A stretch of 64,000 nucleotides of DNA from Artemia franciscana. Taxonomy: Eukaryota; Arthropoda; Branchiopoda; Anostraca; Artemiidae. Below, in pieces: positions 47,440 to 59,500 of the stretch. The position numbers and the translations under genes are program-made. Where the stretch lies: contig NC_088881.1 of the NCBI RefSeq assembly GCF_032884065.1, forward strand, positions 5,224,171 through 5,288,170, given 5' to 3'. A model generated the notes under the pieces. It was not told the DNA's origin. It saw only the letters and a list, made by a program, of their open reading frames with translations, and made no database searches. The first letter of the stretch is position 1. The number at the start of each line of letters is the position of its first letter.

Positions 47440-49745
47440 AATAAATATCATGCAATAATCATGAATCGCGCTTGTCTACTACTCAACCTCTTCCTAAACA
47501 ACACAAAGTTATTGATTACAGGCGTATCTCTGAAAGACTTGCTGACTTTGATTGGGATACCATATTCACTTCAGATATCAAAGAATCTTGGCAGAAATTC
47601 AAAGCTGTATTGCTGGTTTTTGAAAAGGCTCACACTAGAACATTTTGGAGGAGACAGGCAAAAACACTACCCTTCATGACTTGTCTAACTAGCAAACTAC
47701 TGAATAGGAAGAATCAAGCCTGGAAACACTTTAAGAAAAAAGAAAACAGATGCAAACTATCAGAAGTATCAAAAGGCACAGAATGAGGCCACCAATTCCA
47801 TCAAACAACTGAAGAAGAGACATGAAGAAAGGTTAGCTGAAAATATAAAAAATAATCCCAAGCTGTTTTGGCAGTATGCTTCTGTTAAATGTCAAAATAG
47901 GCACTCTGTCCCTGATTTGACTCATCATGGTCAGACAGTTTCAGACCCAGCTATAAAAAGCCAAGATCCTAAATAACCAATTTGCATCAGCTTTTACATC
48001 AGAAACTGCTAGTAAGCTCCCAGCTCCCCCCTCATATATTGTTACTCAACCAATGCCACCTCTATGCCACCAATGCTCTCCTGAGCTGACTGAGGAGACT
48101 GTTATGAAACAGCTAGCTTTGTTGGATGTAAATAAATCTGCAGGGCCAGATGGCCTCCACCCCCATCTCTTGTATGAGTGCAGAACAGAAATAGTATACC
48201 CACTCTCAAAACTCATTAGACTATCTCTTGATAGCTCAAAGCTTCCTGCTGAGTGGAAAGTGGCATATATTACCCCCATTCACAAAAAGGGATGGAAAGA
48301 TTCTGTGGAAAATTACTGGCCTATTAGTATTACCTCTGTTGTTGTTAAGCTTCTTGAACGTATTGTCAACAAAGCAGTTATTGAGCATCTTGATTGGAAT
48401 CATCTTCTTAACAGCTCTCAACATGGTTTCTGATGCAACAGATCAGTTGACACTAATCTGCTTGAGTCATATGACTATATTACAAAACTACTGGAGTTGG
48501 GAATCCCTGTTGACATGATCCTCCTTGATTTTTCAAAAGCATTTGACAAAGTTTGTCATAGGAGACTTGAGCTTAAGCTACAATCTATTGGTTTGGAGGA
48601 AACATTCTTAAATGGATTCTTGATTTCTTGAGGAATCGTGTTCAGCATGTAAGACTGTTTGATGAAGATGGCAATCCTATTCTATCCTCCTCTCAGAATG
48701 TTATAAGTGGGGTTCCACAGGGTAGTGTTCTTGGCCCCACCATGTTCAATATTTTCATAAATGATGCTCCTCTAGCGCTTAAAAGCAGGATGACGTTATA
48801 TGCTGATGATTCCAAGGTAATTGGTCCAGCTAGCACTCTTGAAGATACTTCCCAACTTCAAAATGACCTTGATCTCCTTAGCGTGTGGGTGAAATCTTGG
48901 CTACTCACTTTCAATGTGTCAAAATGTCATGCTTTACACTTTGGGCACAAGAATATCAATACAACTTACTCTCTTTACGGTCAGCTCCTTTCTCCAGTGT
49001 TGGAAGAACGTGACCTAGGAGTAATTGTTGACAATGATCTTAAATTTAGCACTCATGCTAAGAAGGCAGCAGCATCAGCTAGCTCATCAGTAGGGCTCAT
49101 AAAAAGAACAATTTCCTCCCGTTCTCCTAAAATTCTGAGCCTTTTGTATAAGGGACTTGTTCAGCTGAGGCTTGAGACAGGCATGGTCCTTGCGTCCCCC
49201 TTTTTTAAAAAAGATGCTAAAATTCTTGAAGATGTCCAGAGAAGAGCTACTAAGATGGTGAGTAAACTGCATGAGCTCCCTTACCCTACAAGGCTATGCA
49301 AGCTGAAACTCCCAACACTGGTTTACAGAAGAAGACAGGGTGATGCCATTCTGGTTCATAAACTTATTAATTCAAAGGCAGTTCCTGGTCTTCTTCCTCT
49401 GGCATCTCAGGGTTCTTGTACAAGGGGACATAACTTGAAGTTATCCAGGCATTTCTCCTCAAAGCACCCATTTTCTTACCAACTGTGTTGCCAACCTCTG
49501 GAACAAATTACTGCAAGATACCATTGCCGCCCAAACCACAGACAGCTTTAAGAACCATCTTGACAACAAATGGTCAAAACAAGAATGGAAGTATAACTGG
49601 GAAGCACTCAAATCAGAAACATCAAACCACTAGTCAAGTGTATGTATTCAACTATGTGTCATGTGTTATCAACTCTGGAGTTTCTACAAGGAAAAATCCT
49701 TATATTGCTCCAAGCTGCAATTTAAGGTAATAAAAGTTATATTTT
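47440..49745 (+). mobile_element. Second CR1/Jockey-like LINE copy, 5'-truncated
   Basis: Starts in the linker after the endonuclease (FDWDTIFTSDIKESWQKFKA, RRQAKTLPFMTC) and carries the whole reverse transcriptase and a 3' UTR. It lies in the same orientation as the copy at 44.8 kb and shares its 3' end but differs throughout, so it is a relative rather than a duplicate. Confidence 0.85.
47472..49730 (+). pseudogene. CR1/Jockey-like LINE reverse transcriptase, broken
   Basis: Frames in order: 47472-47786, a shifted continuation (AQNEATNSIKQLKKRHEERL, FWQYASVKCQNRHSVPDLTH), 48053-48433 (DVNKSAGPDGLHPHLLYECR, WKVAYITPIHKKG), a TGA at 48431, DMILLDFSKAFDKVCHRRLE (motif A, about 48512-48570), then 48628-49551 with VISGVPQGSVLGPTMF, intact YADD at 48799-48810, and ERDLGVIVDNDLKFSTHAKK. 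A last shift near 49400 affects the tail. About four disabling changes. Confidence 0.85.
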
Positions 49746-50810
49746 TAGAATCAGAAGAAAATCAGCTTTATGTTAATATATGAATAAAACTGAAATACTG
49801 AAAGGATATATATGTCAAAATAAGATAATTGTTCCAAAAAGAGGTCCTTGTAGGTAAGTCAATAAACTAATAATTTCAAATAGCCTATTTGATCTTATGG
49901 TTTATAGTATGGTTTAATAATAACCATACTGATACATAGCTTAGATTTTTAGCTATTCATTGATATATATAATTCTTTTCAATTTCTCTTTGGTAACAAG
50001 GCGTGTGGTTTTAGTTTTACATAATATTTCTAAATTACATACTGTTTTTTTACCCTATAGGCTACATAGATGGCAACCTTCTAATCTTGGACATTATTTA
50101 CCTGGGGTTAGATAGTTGTGATTGGCTGATGGTAAGGACTTGGCCAGTCAAGACTGGCTGACTATAATCTTGGAACATGTCTAGTTTTTCTACATTTGAA
50201 TTTAGACAAAATACCTCTACACTTATTTATATATATTCATTCTGTTTCAAAACATTTGTCTTAGATCAAATCTATCCAAGGGTATGTGGTTTGTTTTCTA
50301 ATTTTGGTTGTCAAGGTCTGTGGTTTGGTTGTTCTAACCTTAAGAGCCTATCAAGCTCTTAAAATGCTGATCAGACAGTATTTTCTAAGATGAGACTTGA
50401 GTTTTAAATGTATGGCCAAGATTAAGCTCTATTGTTCTCTATCAGCATAACTAAAATTGCAGATATTGTCCTAAGTTAAACTATTAAAGCTAATTAGATA
50501 ATATTTCAGAAAACTTTGACACATTTAATGATGAAACAATCCACTTTCTAGGTAGTATGATTGAGATTTTACAATGATTTATCTAATAACAAATATATTA
50601 AATGGCTGACTATTGGGTATCTTACACAATTCTATCATTGATACTTTTATTTGACAAACAACTTTCCTAGATATCAAAAAGCCCCTCATCAAGAAATTTA
50701 TTTAGCCTATAAAATAGTTAGGTTAGGAATAGTTAGTTAGGGAAAACTAGACCTACGTTGCCTGGGCAACGTGAAGTGTTGCGGCAACCTTTGTTCGGCT
50801 TTGCCGATTA

Positions 50811-52980
50811 AAGTGTTGCGAGAGCAACACTTTGGTTTTGTTTCTTTGCTATCGGTTAAATGCTGAAGTTGTCAAAATTATCAAAGCTTTCAAAACAGCA
50901 TATTCAAAGAAGAACACAATCAGTAATCACATGATCAAATTCTTTCGCGTTGAAAAAACAACAGCAAAAGAATATTGGAAAAAGGGACTAAATTGAGTTT
51001 TCAGCCAGTTGAACTTTATCCTTTTCAATCGTAGACATCGTGACGGATGGAAACTTGGAACATTATCTTATATAATCTAGTTGGTATTATAAAGCTATCC
51101 GTAACTTTTCAGGATCAAATACCATAGATGTTCACCAATTTGCACAAATTTGTAGCCCCTCATGAACCTCCTCTAGCAACCCATTCTTGCTTACAAGTCC
51201 CTCTTCCATGAGAGACAAAGAATAACACAATCAGTAATCAGATGATCAAAGGCTATTCCTCAGGGTTGAAAAAAAAAAAAAATATTGGAAGAAGGGACTA
51301 AATTGACTTTGCAGCCAGTTGAACTTTATCCTTTGCACACCATAGGCTCTGGCTCGAGGACAAGCAAAAACCATCCTTTTTGGCCCCAGGCAAGAGTCGT
51401 ATGGAGCTTTCCAAAATATAATGTCATATTCATCAATCCGGCCCGAGGTCCACACTAACAGCCGATTATTACTTACTAGGCCCCTAAATGTCACTTTGCA
51501 GCCGGTTGAACTTTATCCTTTTCAATTGTAGACATTGTGATGGATGGAAACTTGGAACATTATCTTATGTAATCTAGTTGGTATTATAAAGCTATCTGTA
51601 ACTTTTCAGGATCAAAATACCATCAGGGACCCATAAATTTCCTGTAATGACTCGCCATCCAGGATTGCTTATTATTGGATGGTGAGTCATTACAGGAAAT
51701 TTATGGGTCCCTGATTCCATAGATGTGTACCAATTTGCACAAATTTGTAGCCCCTCGTGAGCCTCCTCTAGCAACCGATTCTTACTTACAAGTCCCTCTC
51801 CCATGATATACATCCAAGTTCACTGGAAACAAATAATGGGTACACCAACTAGCAAAAGTTCCAAACCCCTTGTCACTGAAGTCATTGTAGCCTAACAGCC
51901 GATTATTACTTACAACTCCCCTACATGTCTTACAATCGGGAACCAAGTTGTTCTTACCATCAATTACACCAGAAACAGATAATAGGTACACCAATCAGCA
52001 AAAGTTGCAAACCCCTCATTGCCAAAGATGATTATAAGCTAATAATCGACTGTTGCTTGGAAGTCCCCTACATATCTCACAATTGGTATCGTCCTATTTT
52101 TGGTTCAAGTGTGTACCTTACCACTGAAGTTGTCAACCCCTTGAAACTTTCAAACTGGTGTATGTCATGAAGGAATTTTTGTTGAGCTCATCAAGGTCTA
52201 TCGATTGTCATTGAAAAAAAGATTCTATCTGTCTTAGTTCAAAAGTTGACTTTTTTGCTGGAGGCCAACTTTCTAACACCACCACTTAAAAAGGAGCAAA
52301 GGATAAGCTCTAATTTCTTTAGCAATGAGAGAACTTTTAAAGTTTAAGAGGTATATCTGATACCATTTCTCTATTGCAATCCCAAGTAGAAAAAAAAGAA
52401 TGGTAAAGTCAGCTGAAATCACGAACAGAAATGGCTAGAAACAATAGATGGCAGCACTTTCAGACCTGTGGGAAAATTACACTTTTTTGTTTCTGTAAAT
52501 TTTTATATTTATCACTCAAAGAAGATATATTGGCTGTGGGACTGGGGAACTACCGCATATATTTAACACTTATAGATTTTAGTCCATCTTCAATTTGAAA
52601 CTGGTGCCTGCCTGCTTGCCTGCTAGAATGGAGCTTTCCACTTGAAAGCAGAAACGTGGTTTGATGAAACAAAAGCTTGGCTGCACAACTTCAGATACTC
52701 CTCTCTGACATAGGCTATATAACTCCACTTCACTTTGCACACCATAGGCTCTGGCTCGAGGACAAGCAAAAACCATCCTTTTTGGCCCCAGGCAAGAGTT
52801 CTATGGAGCTTTCCAAAATGGAATGTCATATTCATCAATCCGGCCTGAGGTCCACACTTTCTGTAAAAACCGCACAGGTTAGACCCTTACCAGTTTCCAG
52901 GAATAACCTGAGATCGGCAGCATAGGAAAAAAAAAAAAAAAAAAACGGGACAAAACCAAAGTGTTGCTCTTGCAACACAA
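50811..52980. repeat. Composite repeat bounded by GTGTTGC hairpin termini
   Basis: Left end: AAGTGTTGCGAGAGCAACAC then TTTGGTTTTG; right end: CAAAACCAAA then GTGTTGCTCTTGCAACAC. The ends are inverted copies (one mismatch over 28 bases), and each is itself a hairpin. Between them: a ~490-bp unit present twice (about 50900-51190 and 51225-51800, with AGTTGAACTTTATCC and TGGAAACTTGGAACATTATC) and the segment CACACCATAGGCTCTGGCTC at 51339 that recurs at 52738 in the same orientation. A poly-A run of 20 or so at 52927-52945 lies just inside the right end. Open frames here (up to 82 codons) are not recognised. Confidence 0.65.
51624..51713. mobile_element. 90-bp foldback insertion with known empty site
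   Basis: Arms 51624-51661 and 51676-51713 are complementary over 38 bases with a single G/T pair and enclose a 14-base loop. Left arm starts CAGGGACCCATAAATTTCC, right arm ends GGAAATTTATGGGTCCCTG. The other copy of the surrounding repeat reads AAATACCATAGATGTTCACC at 51117-51136 without the hairpin; here ACCAT is followed by the hairpin and then ATTCCATAGATGT, so CCAT may be a target duplication. Confidence 0.85.
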
Positions 52981-52999
52981 TGAAACTTCAAGGATGGGT

Positions 53000-55900
53000 C
53001 TGCAGGCTAAAGTATGTCCTGGGAAGGTATTTTGAAGTACCTACCTCTATTCCTTGCCCCTATAGAGAACCTGAAATATGCCTATATGACAGATCTATAA
53101 CAATTGAAATTTTGACAGAACAACATTTTACCTTAATTTTCACTTACCATTCTTTTTCTTTTAATTTTCTTTTTCTTTGACTTTAGTTCTGAAAAATTCT
53201 TGGGTAGAATTCTAGTTAATTGACTTCTTGCTATCTCAGAAAGGGTTTAGGTTAGGAAAATGAAACTTTCAGGGACAAATCTACAGACTAAAGTATGTCC
53301 AGGAAGGTATTTTAAAGCAACTACCTCCACTCTTCCTCCCTCTAGAGGGCCTGACATTTGATGACCTTTAAAAATAAGTGTGTTATAAAAGTGAAACCTT
53401 GCAATATAGATCTTCTGCTTAATTGAAGTATATCAAAATTGTTTTCAGCTTCATAATTTTGTTCAATTCCATTTTATAAGGTTTTAAAGATATGCAAATA
53501 GCCTATATTTAATAAATTATGAAAAAAAAATATTGATATGGCTCAAAATTCTAGGCTACTCAAATAACAAGAATTGCATTTTAAGAACTAAAGGCAGAGA
53601 AAAAGCAACTGGTAACTGAAAATTAAGGTAAAATGTTGTTTTGTCAAAATTTCAATAGGTATAGACCCATCATTTAGGCAAATTTCAGGGCCCTCTAGAG
53701 AGAGAAGGAGTGGAGGTGTGTACTTTAAAATACCTTCCTGGAACATAGTTTAGCCTGTAGACCCATCCCTGAAAGTTTCATTTTCCTAACCTAAACCCTT
53801 TCCAAGATAGCAAGAAGTCAATTAGCTAGAATTTTACCAATTATTGTTATCAGAGTAGAATTTTAAGCCATATCAATGTTTTTTTCAAAACTTAGGAAAT
53901 GTATCTCCATATCTTTAAGACCCTATAAATTGGTATTGAGCAGCTGTGAAGCTGAAAACAATTTTATTGCAGCCTACTTCATTTAAGCACAAGATCTATT
54001 TTGCAAGGTTTCACTTTTATACTACAGATTTTCTGTAGATCTCTAGAGGGAGAAGGAGTGGAGGTAAGTACTTCAAAATACCTTCCTGGGACATAATTTA
54101 GCATGTATACCCATCTCTTAAAGTTTCATGTTCCTAACCTAGCCCCTTTCCAAGATTGCAAAAAGTAACTAAAGTACAATTTTACCCTTTACAAAGCTTA
54201 ATTTAATGGACAGTGGTGTCTTACCCTACCTTTGTGAAAGAACTTTTCTTTGGTGATTTCCTCCAAATGATTCAAGGTATCTTTAAGGATCCTTCGTAAG
54301 TATCTACAATTTTTAGAATATTTTAAAACTTCATTTGCAAGGTGAGGTACTCCCATTGATGTTTTAAATCTTATCTTCTCTAGTAATCAATGGTATCATA
54401 TAAGTTTTCAAATTTATTCCTGATTCTTCAAAAGCAAATATTGCTGAATTCTCATCGATTTCTTCGAAAAGTTACGACATTATGCATCATATATTTTGCC
54501 ATCTGAGAAACTTTTGTTTGGTTCATTAACCCTTCCCTGGGTTTTAAACGGGCGTTTTTACGCGATCCGTCAATTTTCCCGCTTTTTGCTGCAAGTAGAT
54601 GCGTCACATGGGTCCAACGGCTGCGTTTAAATAGTTAAATGCAACCGTTAAAAAACACATGCGGCATTTTGAATTTAAAACCTATTGTTGAGTCAAATGG
54701 ATCTTTCTCCAGTTCCAAAAACCTTTGATTTTTCTTACTGAGAAATTAATTATATTTGTTAGAAGTCGTCCCTTAATTTACGACAAAAAAATGAGGGCCA
54801 CTGTAAAATATATTTAGTCTTGAAGGCCCGCAAAGATATTTCAAGAGAAATGAACATAGGAGGTAAAAACTGAATTATTACTTTGCTAAGGGTAATAGCC
54901 TACAGGCTCCACTTTTAATTATTAGAATTCTAACACATTCCTATACAGTTCCCATTCTGAATACAACCCTTTTAGCAAGATTTTCATGGTGGGGCCCAAG
55001 CTAAAGTATGGGTAAAATTCTAGTTTAGCTACTTTTTGAAATTTTAGAAAGAGGTTTGGTTAGGGAAATTAAACTTTCAGTAATTAATCCAGGGCCAACA
55101 AAAAATCTGAGAAGCTATTGCCAAGCTTCTAGATTGACCTTATTCTGCTTTCCAAATCTTAAAAAAAACTTGCCTAATTGACAGATCTATATTTTCCTTT
55201 ATTTTCATTCATTAATGTTTTATTATCTTGCTTCAGTTCTGAAAGTGCAATTTCTGTAATTTGAGTAGAATCTTAGGCAAAATCAATGTTTTTTTTTTAT
55301 AAATTTAGGAAATGTCAATTTAGGAATGTCACTTTTATAATGCAAAGATTTTAAAAGGTTATTAACAGTCACTGGCCTCTAGAGGTAGAAGTAGTGGAGG
55401 GAGGTGCTTAAAAATACCTTCTCAGGACATATTTTAGTCTATAGACCCGTCCCAGAAAGTTTTATTTTTCCTAACCTAACCCCTTCCCAAAATAGCAAGA
55501 AGTGATCAATTAGAATTTTACCTCTTTGTTTATAAAACTAAAACCTTACAAAACGAATTTTAAGGAAATTTCTGAGGCATGAAACTTTTCTAGATTCTGA
55601 TTTATAAGGATTCAAAGAATTTTGAAAACTAATTTTAGTTTAAAAAAAATCACTGTGAGGCTTAATATTCTACTACAATTGTTACAAAGTGTTTTTAAGA
55701 AGAGAGTCAAAGAAAAGGAAATTAAGTCTAAAATTAAAAGGAAAAATAGTTATTTCCTGTGATTAAAACAGTCCTTTTTGTTTTTCCTCTATTCCTTATA
55801 AGTATTGAAACATTTGAGGTAGGACCTTAGAAAAATACCTTTTAAGGCTTGAATCTATTCACAAAATTTTTATTTTCCCAACTAAACCATCTACCATGAG
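53000..55900. repeat. Interspersed repeat family in both orientations
   Basis: Forward: GGAAAATGAAACTTTCAGGG then GTATGTCCAGGAAGGTATTT and CCCTCTAGAGGGCCTGA (53000-53370, and 55060-55160 partly). Reverse: CCTTCCTGGAACATAGTTTA, GTAGACCCATCCCTGAAAGT and CCTTTCCAAGATAGCAAGAA (53590-53850, 54040-54170, 55370-55520). Forward and reverse copies at 53.0-53.35 and 53.6-53.85 kb form a large inverted repeat. Another copy is at 44.3-44.8 kb. No coding frame is shared. Confidence 0.65.
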
Positions 55901-56193
55901 GCCAAATCTCTTAGACTTAATTTTTACATAGATAATTTGTACAGAAAGCTATTGTATTCCCTTTCATATTTATACGTGGTCTAATTTTTATTATTATTGT
56001 ATTTAGTTTGTGCTGTCCTTATGTAATATATTTTTTTTAAATATTTTTTACCTTGATTTTTTTTTCAAAGGATTTTAAACATTTACATCTCTACAAAAAA
56101 CCTTAAGTTGATATATGAAAATATATAATTTGGGAAATATATTTGCAAATTAGGCAGGTTGGGAGTAAATTTTTTGTTTTTTCATATTTTGAC

Positions 56194-56723
56194 TTACAAA
56201 TAAAGTGAACATACTATTTGATGCCTTTTTGTATGTTCTTTACAAATATAATATTTGCTTATATTGCTAATTTAAATTTAAGCACTTTTTGACCTTACCT
56301 AACCTAACGAATTTTGGCAGTGAAAAACATACATTATTTTGTCAAAAATGAACAAAAACACATACTTTAATTGAAAATTTGGCTTCAAAGAAGAAGAAAA
56401 CAGTATAATATTGTAAAATTTATAAATCCAACTTAATTGTGGAAAATCAGTGCTTGTGGATTATATAACATTTAAAAAAAATGGATTTATTGCGGAAAAT
56501 CAGTGCTTGTGGATTATATAACATTTAGAAAATGGATTAAGAACGAAACAGTAAGTTTGAGACCAATGTTTTAAGCTTTTTTCATACCCAAAAACTAGAA
56601 ATATTTTGGTCATTTTCAAGAGCTCAAAAAGCGCTTAAATTTGAACTTGCAATTGAAGCACTTATTATGTTTGTAAAGAATATAAAAAAGGCATCAAGGG
56701 GTATGTTCACTTTATTTATAAGG
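56194..56723. mobile_element. Long-TIR element, about 530 bp
   Basis: TTACAAATAAAGTGAACATAC, TTTGATGCCTTTTTGTATGTT and TCTTTACAAATATAAT on the left are mirrored by the right end (CTTTGTAAAGAATAT reading region, AAGGCATCAAGGGGTATG, TTCACTTTATTTATAAGG). Arms are about 110 bases. The centre contains a direct duplication of about 60 bases (GGAAAATCAGTGCTTGTGG and TTATATAACATTTA at 56449 and 56499). No coding content. Confidence 0.75.
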
Positions 56724-56729
56724 TTTATT

Positions 56730-57490
56730 TATCACTTTATTAACAACAAAAAATTTACCAATTATTAGTATAGATTTTCATGATTTTCTCCTGGGTATGT
56801 AGGCTAAATGGAAGGTCACTTACACTTTCAAAGAAAGTTCCTATTGAAAAGGAAAGAGCCCAAAAGTGAGATTGAATTTGTCATAGCTTGGAGGTTTTCC
56901 CATTCAGTCTGTTTAAAGAAAAGAGATTCATAATTGAAGCTTTGATCATTTCAATCTTAAGGGTGAAATATATTTGTGACACTTCATTAATGGTTGTAAA
57001 GGGATACTTGTTGTTATTTGTCTTGTTTGTTTTCTACATGATTGTTTTTTTAATCTTTAAATTGATATACATTTCTTACAAGTTAATTAGTCACACCACA
57101 GTTCATTTGCAAGTTTTGACCTACTTTGTAACCCCTGGTCTCAAACTTGCATATAAATTTATTGAAGCTAGGAAACATAGAACTCCTGTCTGATTAAAGA
57201 AAATGAATAGACATAAGCAGGTTTTAATACACTAAATTTCTAAGGCCATGGCAATTAAAACAAAGCAATGAAGATTAACTTTAAAATACTTGACAATACA
57301 TAAATATAACAGTCACAAAGAAAAACCATTCACGCAATTTCACTTTTGTGCTCAGTTGCCAACCTGAGCAATTGTCCTAAATTTTTAAACTTTGCAAAAC
57401 ATTCACCAGCCATTGAAAGGGAAGGACCACCTTACTGGCATCTTTTCCTTTGTACTTATATTTAATGGGTTTAAAAGAAAGCTTCTATGG
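56730..57490. other. No supported gene
   Basis: The plus-strand open frame 56888-57193 would encode 101 residues with two hydrophobic stretches, but composition follows the T-rich DNA and nothing was recognised. No splice or promoter evidence. Confidence 0.4.
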
Positions 57491-57494
57491 CTAA

Positions 57495-57760
57495 GTCAGA
57501 AGCCCAGTAAAGGACCAGGTGGTCCTTTAGCCAGAAAGTGCAATAGGAAGCTAGGGACCAGTCATCCTATGCTTTTGCATGCCCTTTCTGCTTACTGACC
57601 CTAGATTTCTCTAAGTAACCTTTCAAGGTTGAGCCAGTTCTGGCTGAACTTACAGAGTCACATCACTGACCTTTGTCCCAAACCAAGTAAACTGGTCATG
57701 CCAGGAATTAAACCTGTGCCCTTTGGACAAAGTATTCTCAACCTAGAGTGCCAGCCACTT
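57495..57760 (-). mobile_element. tRNA-derived SINE, second copy
   Basis: Minus strand from 57760: worn tRNA-like head with B-box-like GGTTTAATTCC (57702-57712), then the same body as the copy at 21005-21332 (plus strand: GTTCTGGCTGAACTTACAGA, CTTTGTCCCAAACCA, GCTTTTGCATGCCCTTTC). More diverged than copy 1. Confidence 0.6.
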
Positions 57761-58610
57761 AGGAAGGAACACAAATGTGACCAGAAAACAAAAATTATTT
57801 GAAAAAAGAAAATATTGGAAAAAAAAAACTCAAGTCATAGTTCCTATAATTTTTCACTGCTGTCCTATAAACAATATGTATTTTATTTAGACAAAATAAT
57901 TTTGAGACAGGTATCAACAAAACTCCATGGGAATTGTATTTACTCAAGATATAATCAGCACTATGAATGCTTAGTTTTGTGATACTCTAGTCTTGAAATA
58001 ATAAAAAAAGAAAAATTATATGTTCTATTTGTTTTCCACCAGCTCACTTGAGCAAAACCATTTGTGACAGCAATATACCCATGGTTGGCTTAGAATCTCC
58101 CTAAAATGCTTTAAACAGAAAGAATTTCAAAAACAATTATACTGATCAGCAAGAAGAATATTAAAATAACTCTAAACTTGGCACTTTTTTAAGACAAAAT
58201 TTTAGCACAGCAAATGCAAAACTTTAATGGTGACCTATGTCTTCTCAAAAAAAAAAACATCAAAATATGTCAGATGTATTTTGATATAAGATGCCCCAAA
58301 GACTTTTATTTAAATCTATGAAATGAAAGGCCGGGCCTTCTTTACATTTCATACAACGTATAAAAAGAAAAACAATTCAAATTTTTTCACAAAAGAAGAA
58401 GCTTGATTTAAAAAAGAAACAAAAATTCATGGAGAATAAATAATATCTGCCAAATATTTAACCTACAATGAGGTGGCATAAAAGATTATTTCTAAATTTA
58501 GAAAACCCAGTGTTATAACAAGAACAGTATGGCAAATCAACAGGAATTGTCTTTTCAGAACTAAAGCCAGAGAAAAAGAAACTGATAACCAACGGCAGCC
58601 CCCAAACTGC

Positions 58611-58642
58611 CTCTCCTAATTCCTGTACGAGGAGTACAGGAA
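58611..58642. other. Small perfect palindrome
   Basis: TAATTCCTGTAC and GTACAGGAATTA, 12-base arms around GAGGA. The same AATTCCTGTAC sequence is part of the large inverted repeat just to the right, so this may be a remnant of that family. Confidence 0.5.
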
Positions 58643-58686
58643 TTATTAAATTACATCCACCATGGATTGTAGAAAAACGTACAGAA

Positions 58687-59168
58687 ATAATATGAAAAAA
58701 ACTTCGTTTTCTTAAAGAGTTAAAGAGGCTGCGTCCCAAAGTCGAACCTTCAAACGTACAGGAATTAGGAGAGGCAGAAGGGGGGCTGCCGCCCCCCAAA
58801 CCTCCCGCTTTTAAAGACTCTTTTGGACAGGTTTTTTGTTGTGGGGGGCTGCCGTCCCCCTAACCCCCCGCTCTTGGCTTCGGAAAGGCCCTCTTTTAAT
58901 TAACAAAAAATTGAAATGAATGAATAATGGAATAACTTCGAAAAATGTTAAACACAAGAGGACAGGAGAACCATTGCGCCGAAACTAGTAATTAGTAACA
59001 ATGAAGTCCCCCCACAACAAAAAACCTGTACAAAAGAGTCGTTAAAAGCGGGGGGTTTGGGGGGCGGCAGCCCCCTTCTGCCTCTCCTAATTCCTGTACG
59101 TTTTAAGGTTCGACTTTGGGACGCAGCCTCTTTAACTCTTTAAGAAAACGAAGTTTTTTTCATATTAT
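58687..59168. repeat. Long inverted repeat, arms ~161 bp
   Basis: Arm 58687-58848 (ATAATATGAAAAAAACTTCG to GTTTTTTGTTGTGGGGGG) is nearly identical to the reverse complement of 59008-59168, with a 159-base spacer. Arms include GAGGCTGCGTCCCAAAGTCG and a GC-rich GGGCTGCCGCCCCCC block that is itself palindromic. No coding content. Confidence 0.85.
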
Positions 59169-59500
59169 ATAATATAGGCATTGACCTAGTCATTCTAATT
59201 TTTTTCAACTAAAAATTATAGATTGGTTTATAAACTAGACCTGTTTGATTTGGTAATATTTGAATAACTCACCAATGTGACAGCCGCTTTCCTCAGAACC
59301 AACGTTTTTAACAACATAAAAATTTTCTTCTGATTCCTAATTAAGCTTAGCCAATGCAAGATGGGCCTAGGATACCAAAAACCCTTTAAATCCTAAGGAA
59401 TATGCATAAGATTACTTAAAGGTCACTGAAAAGCTAAGATTATTTCCACTATTAATAGTTTCCTTGTCTTTTCTTTAGACTAAACAATTTCACATTTCTA

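Noticed and set aside
56888-57193. 101-codon frame with hydrophobic stretches that looks like a small membrane protein
   Set aside because: T-rich DNA gives hydrophobic codons by chance; no family match, no splice or promoter signals.
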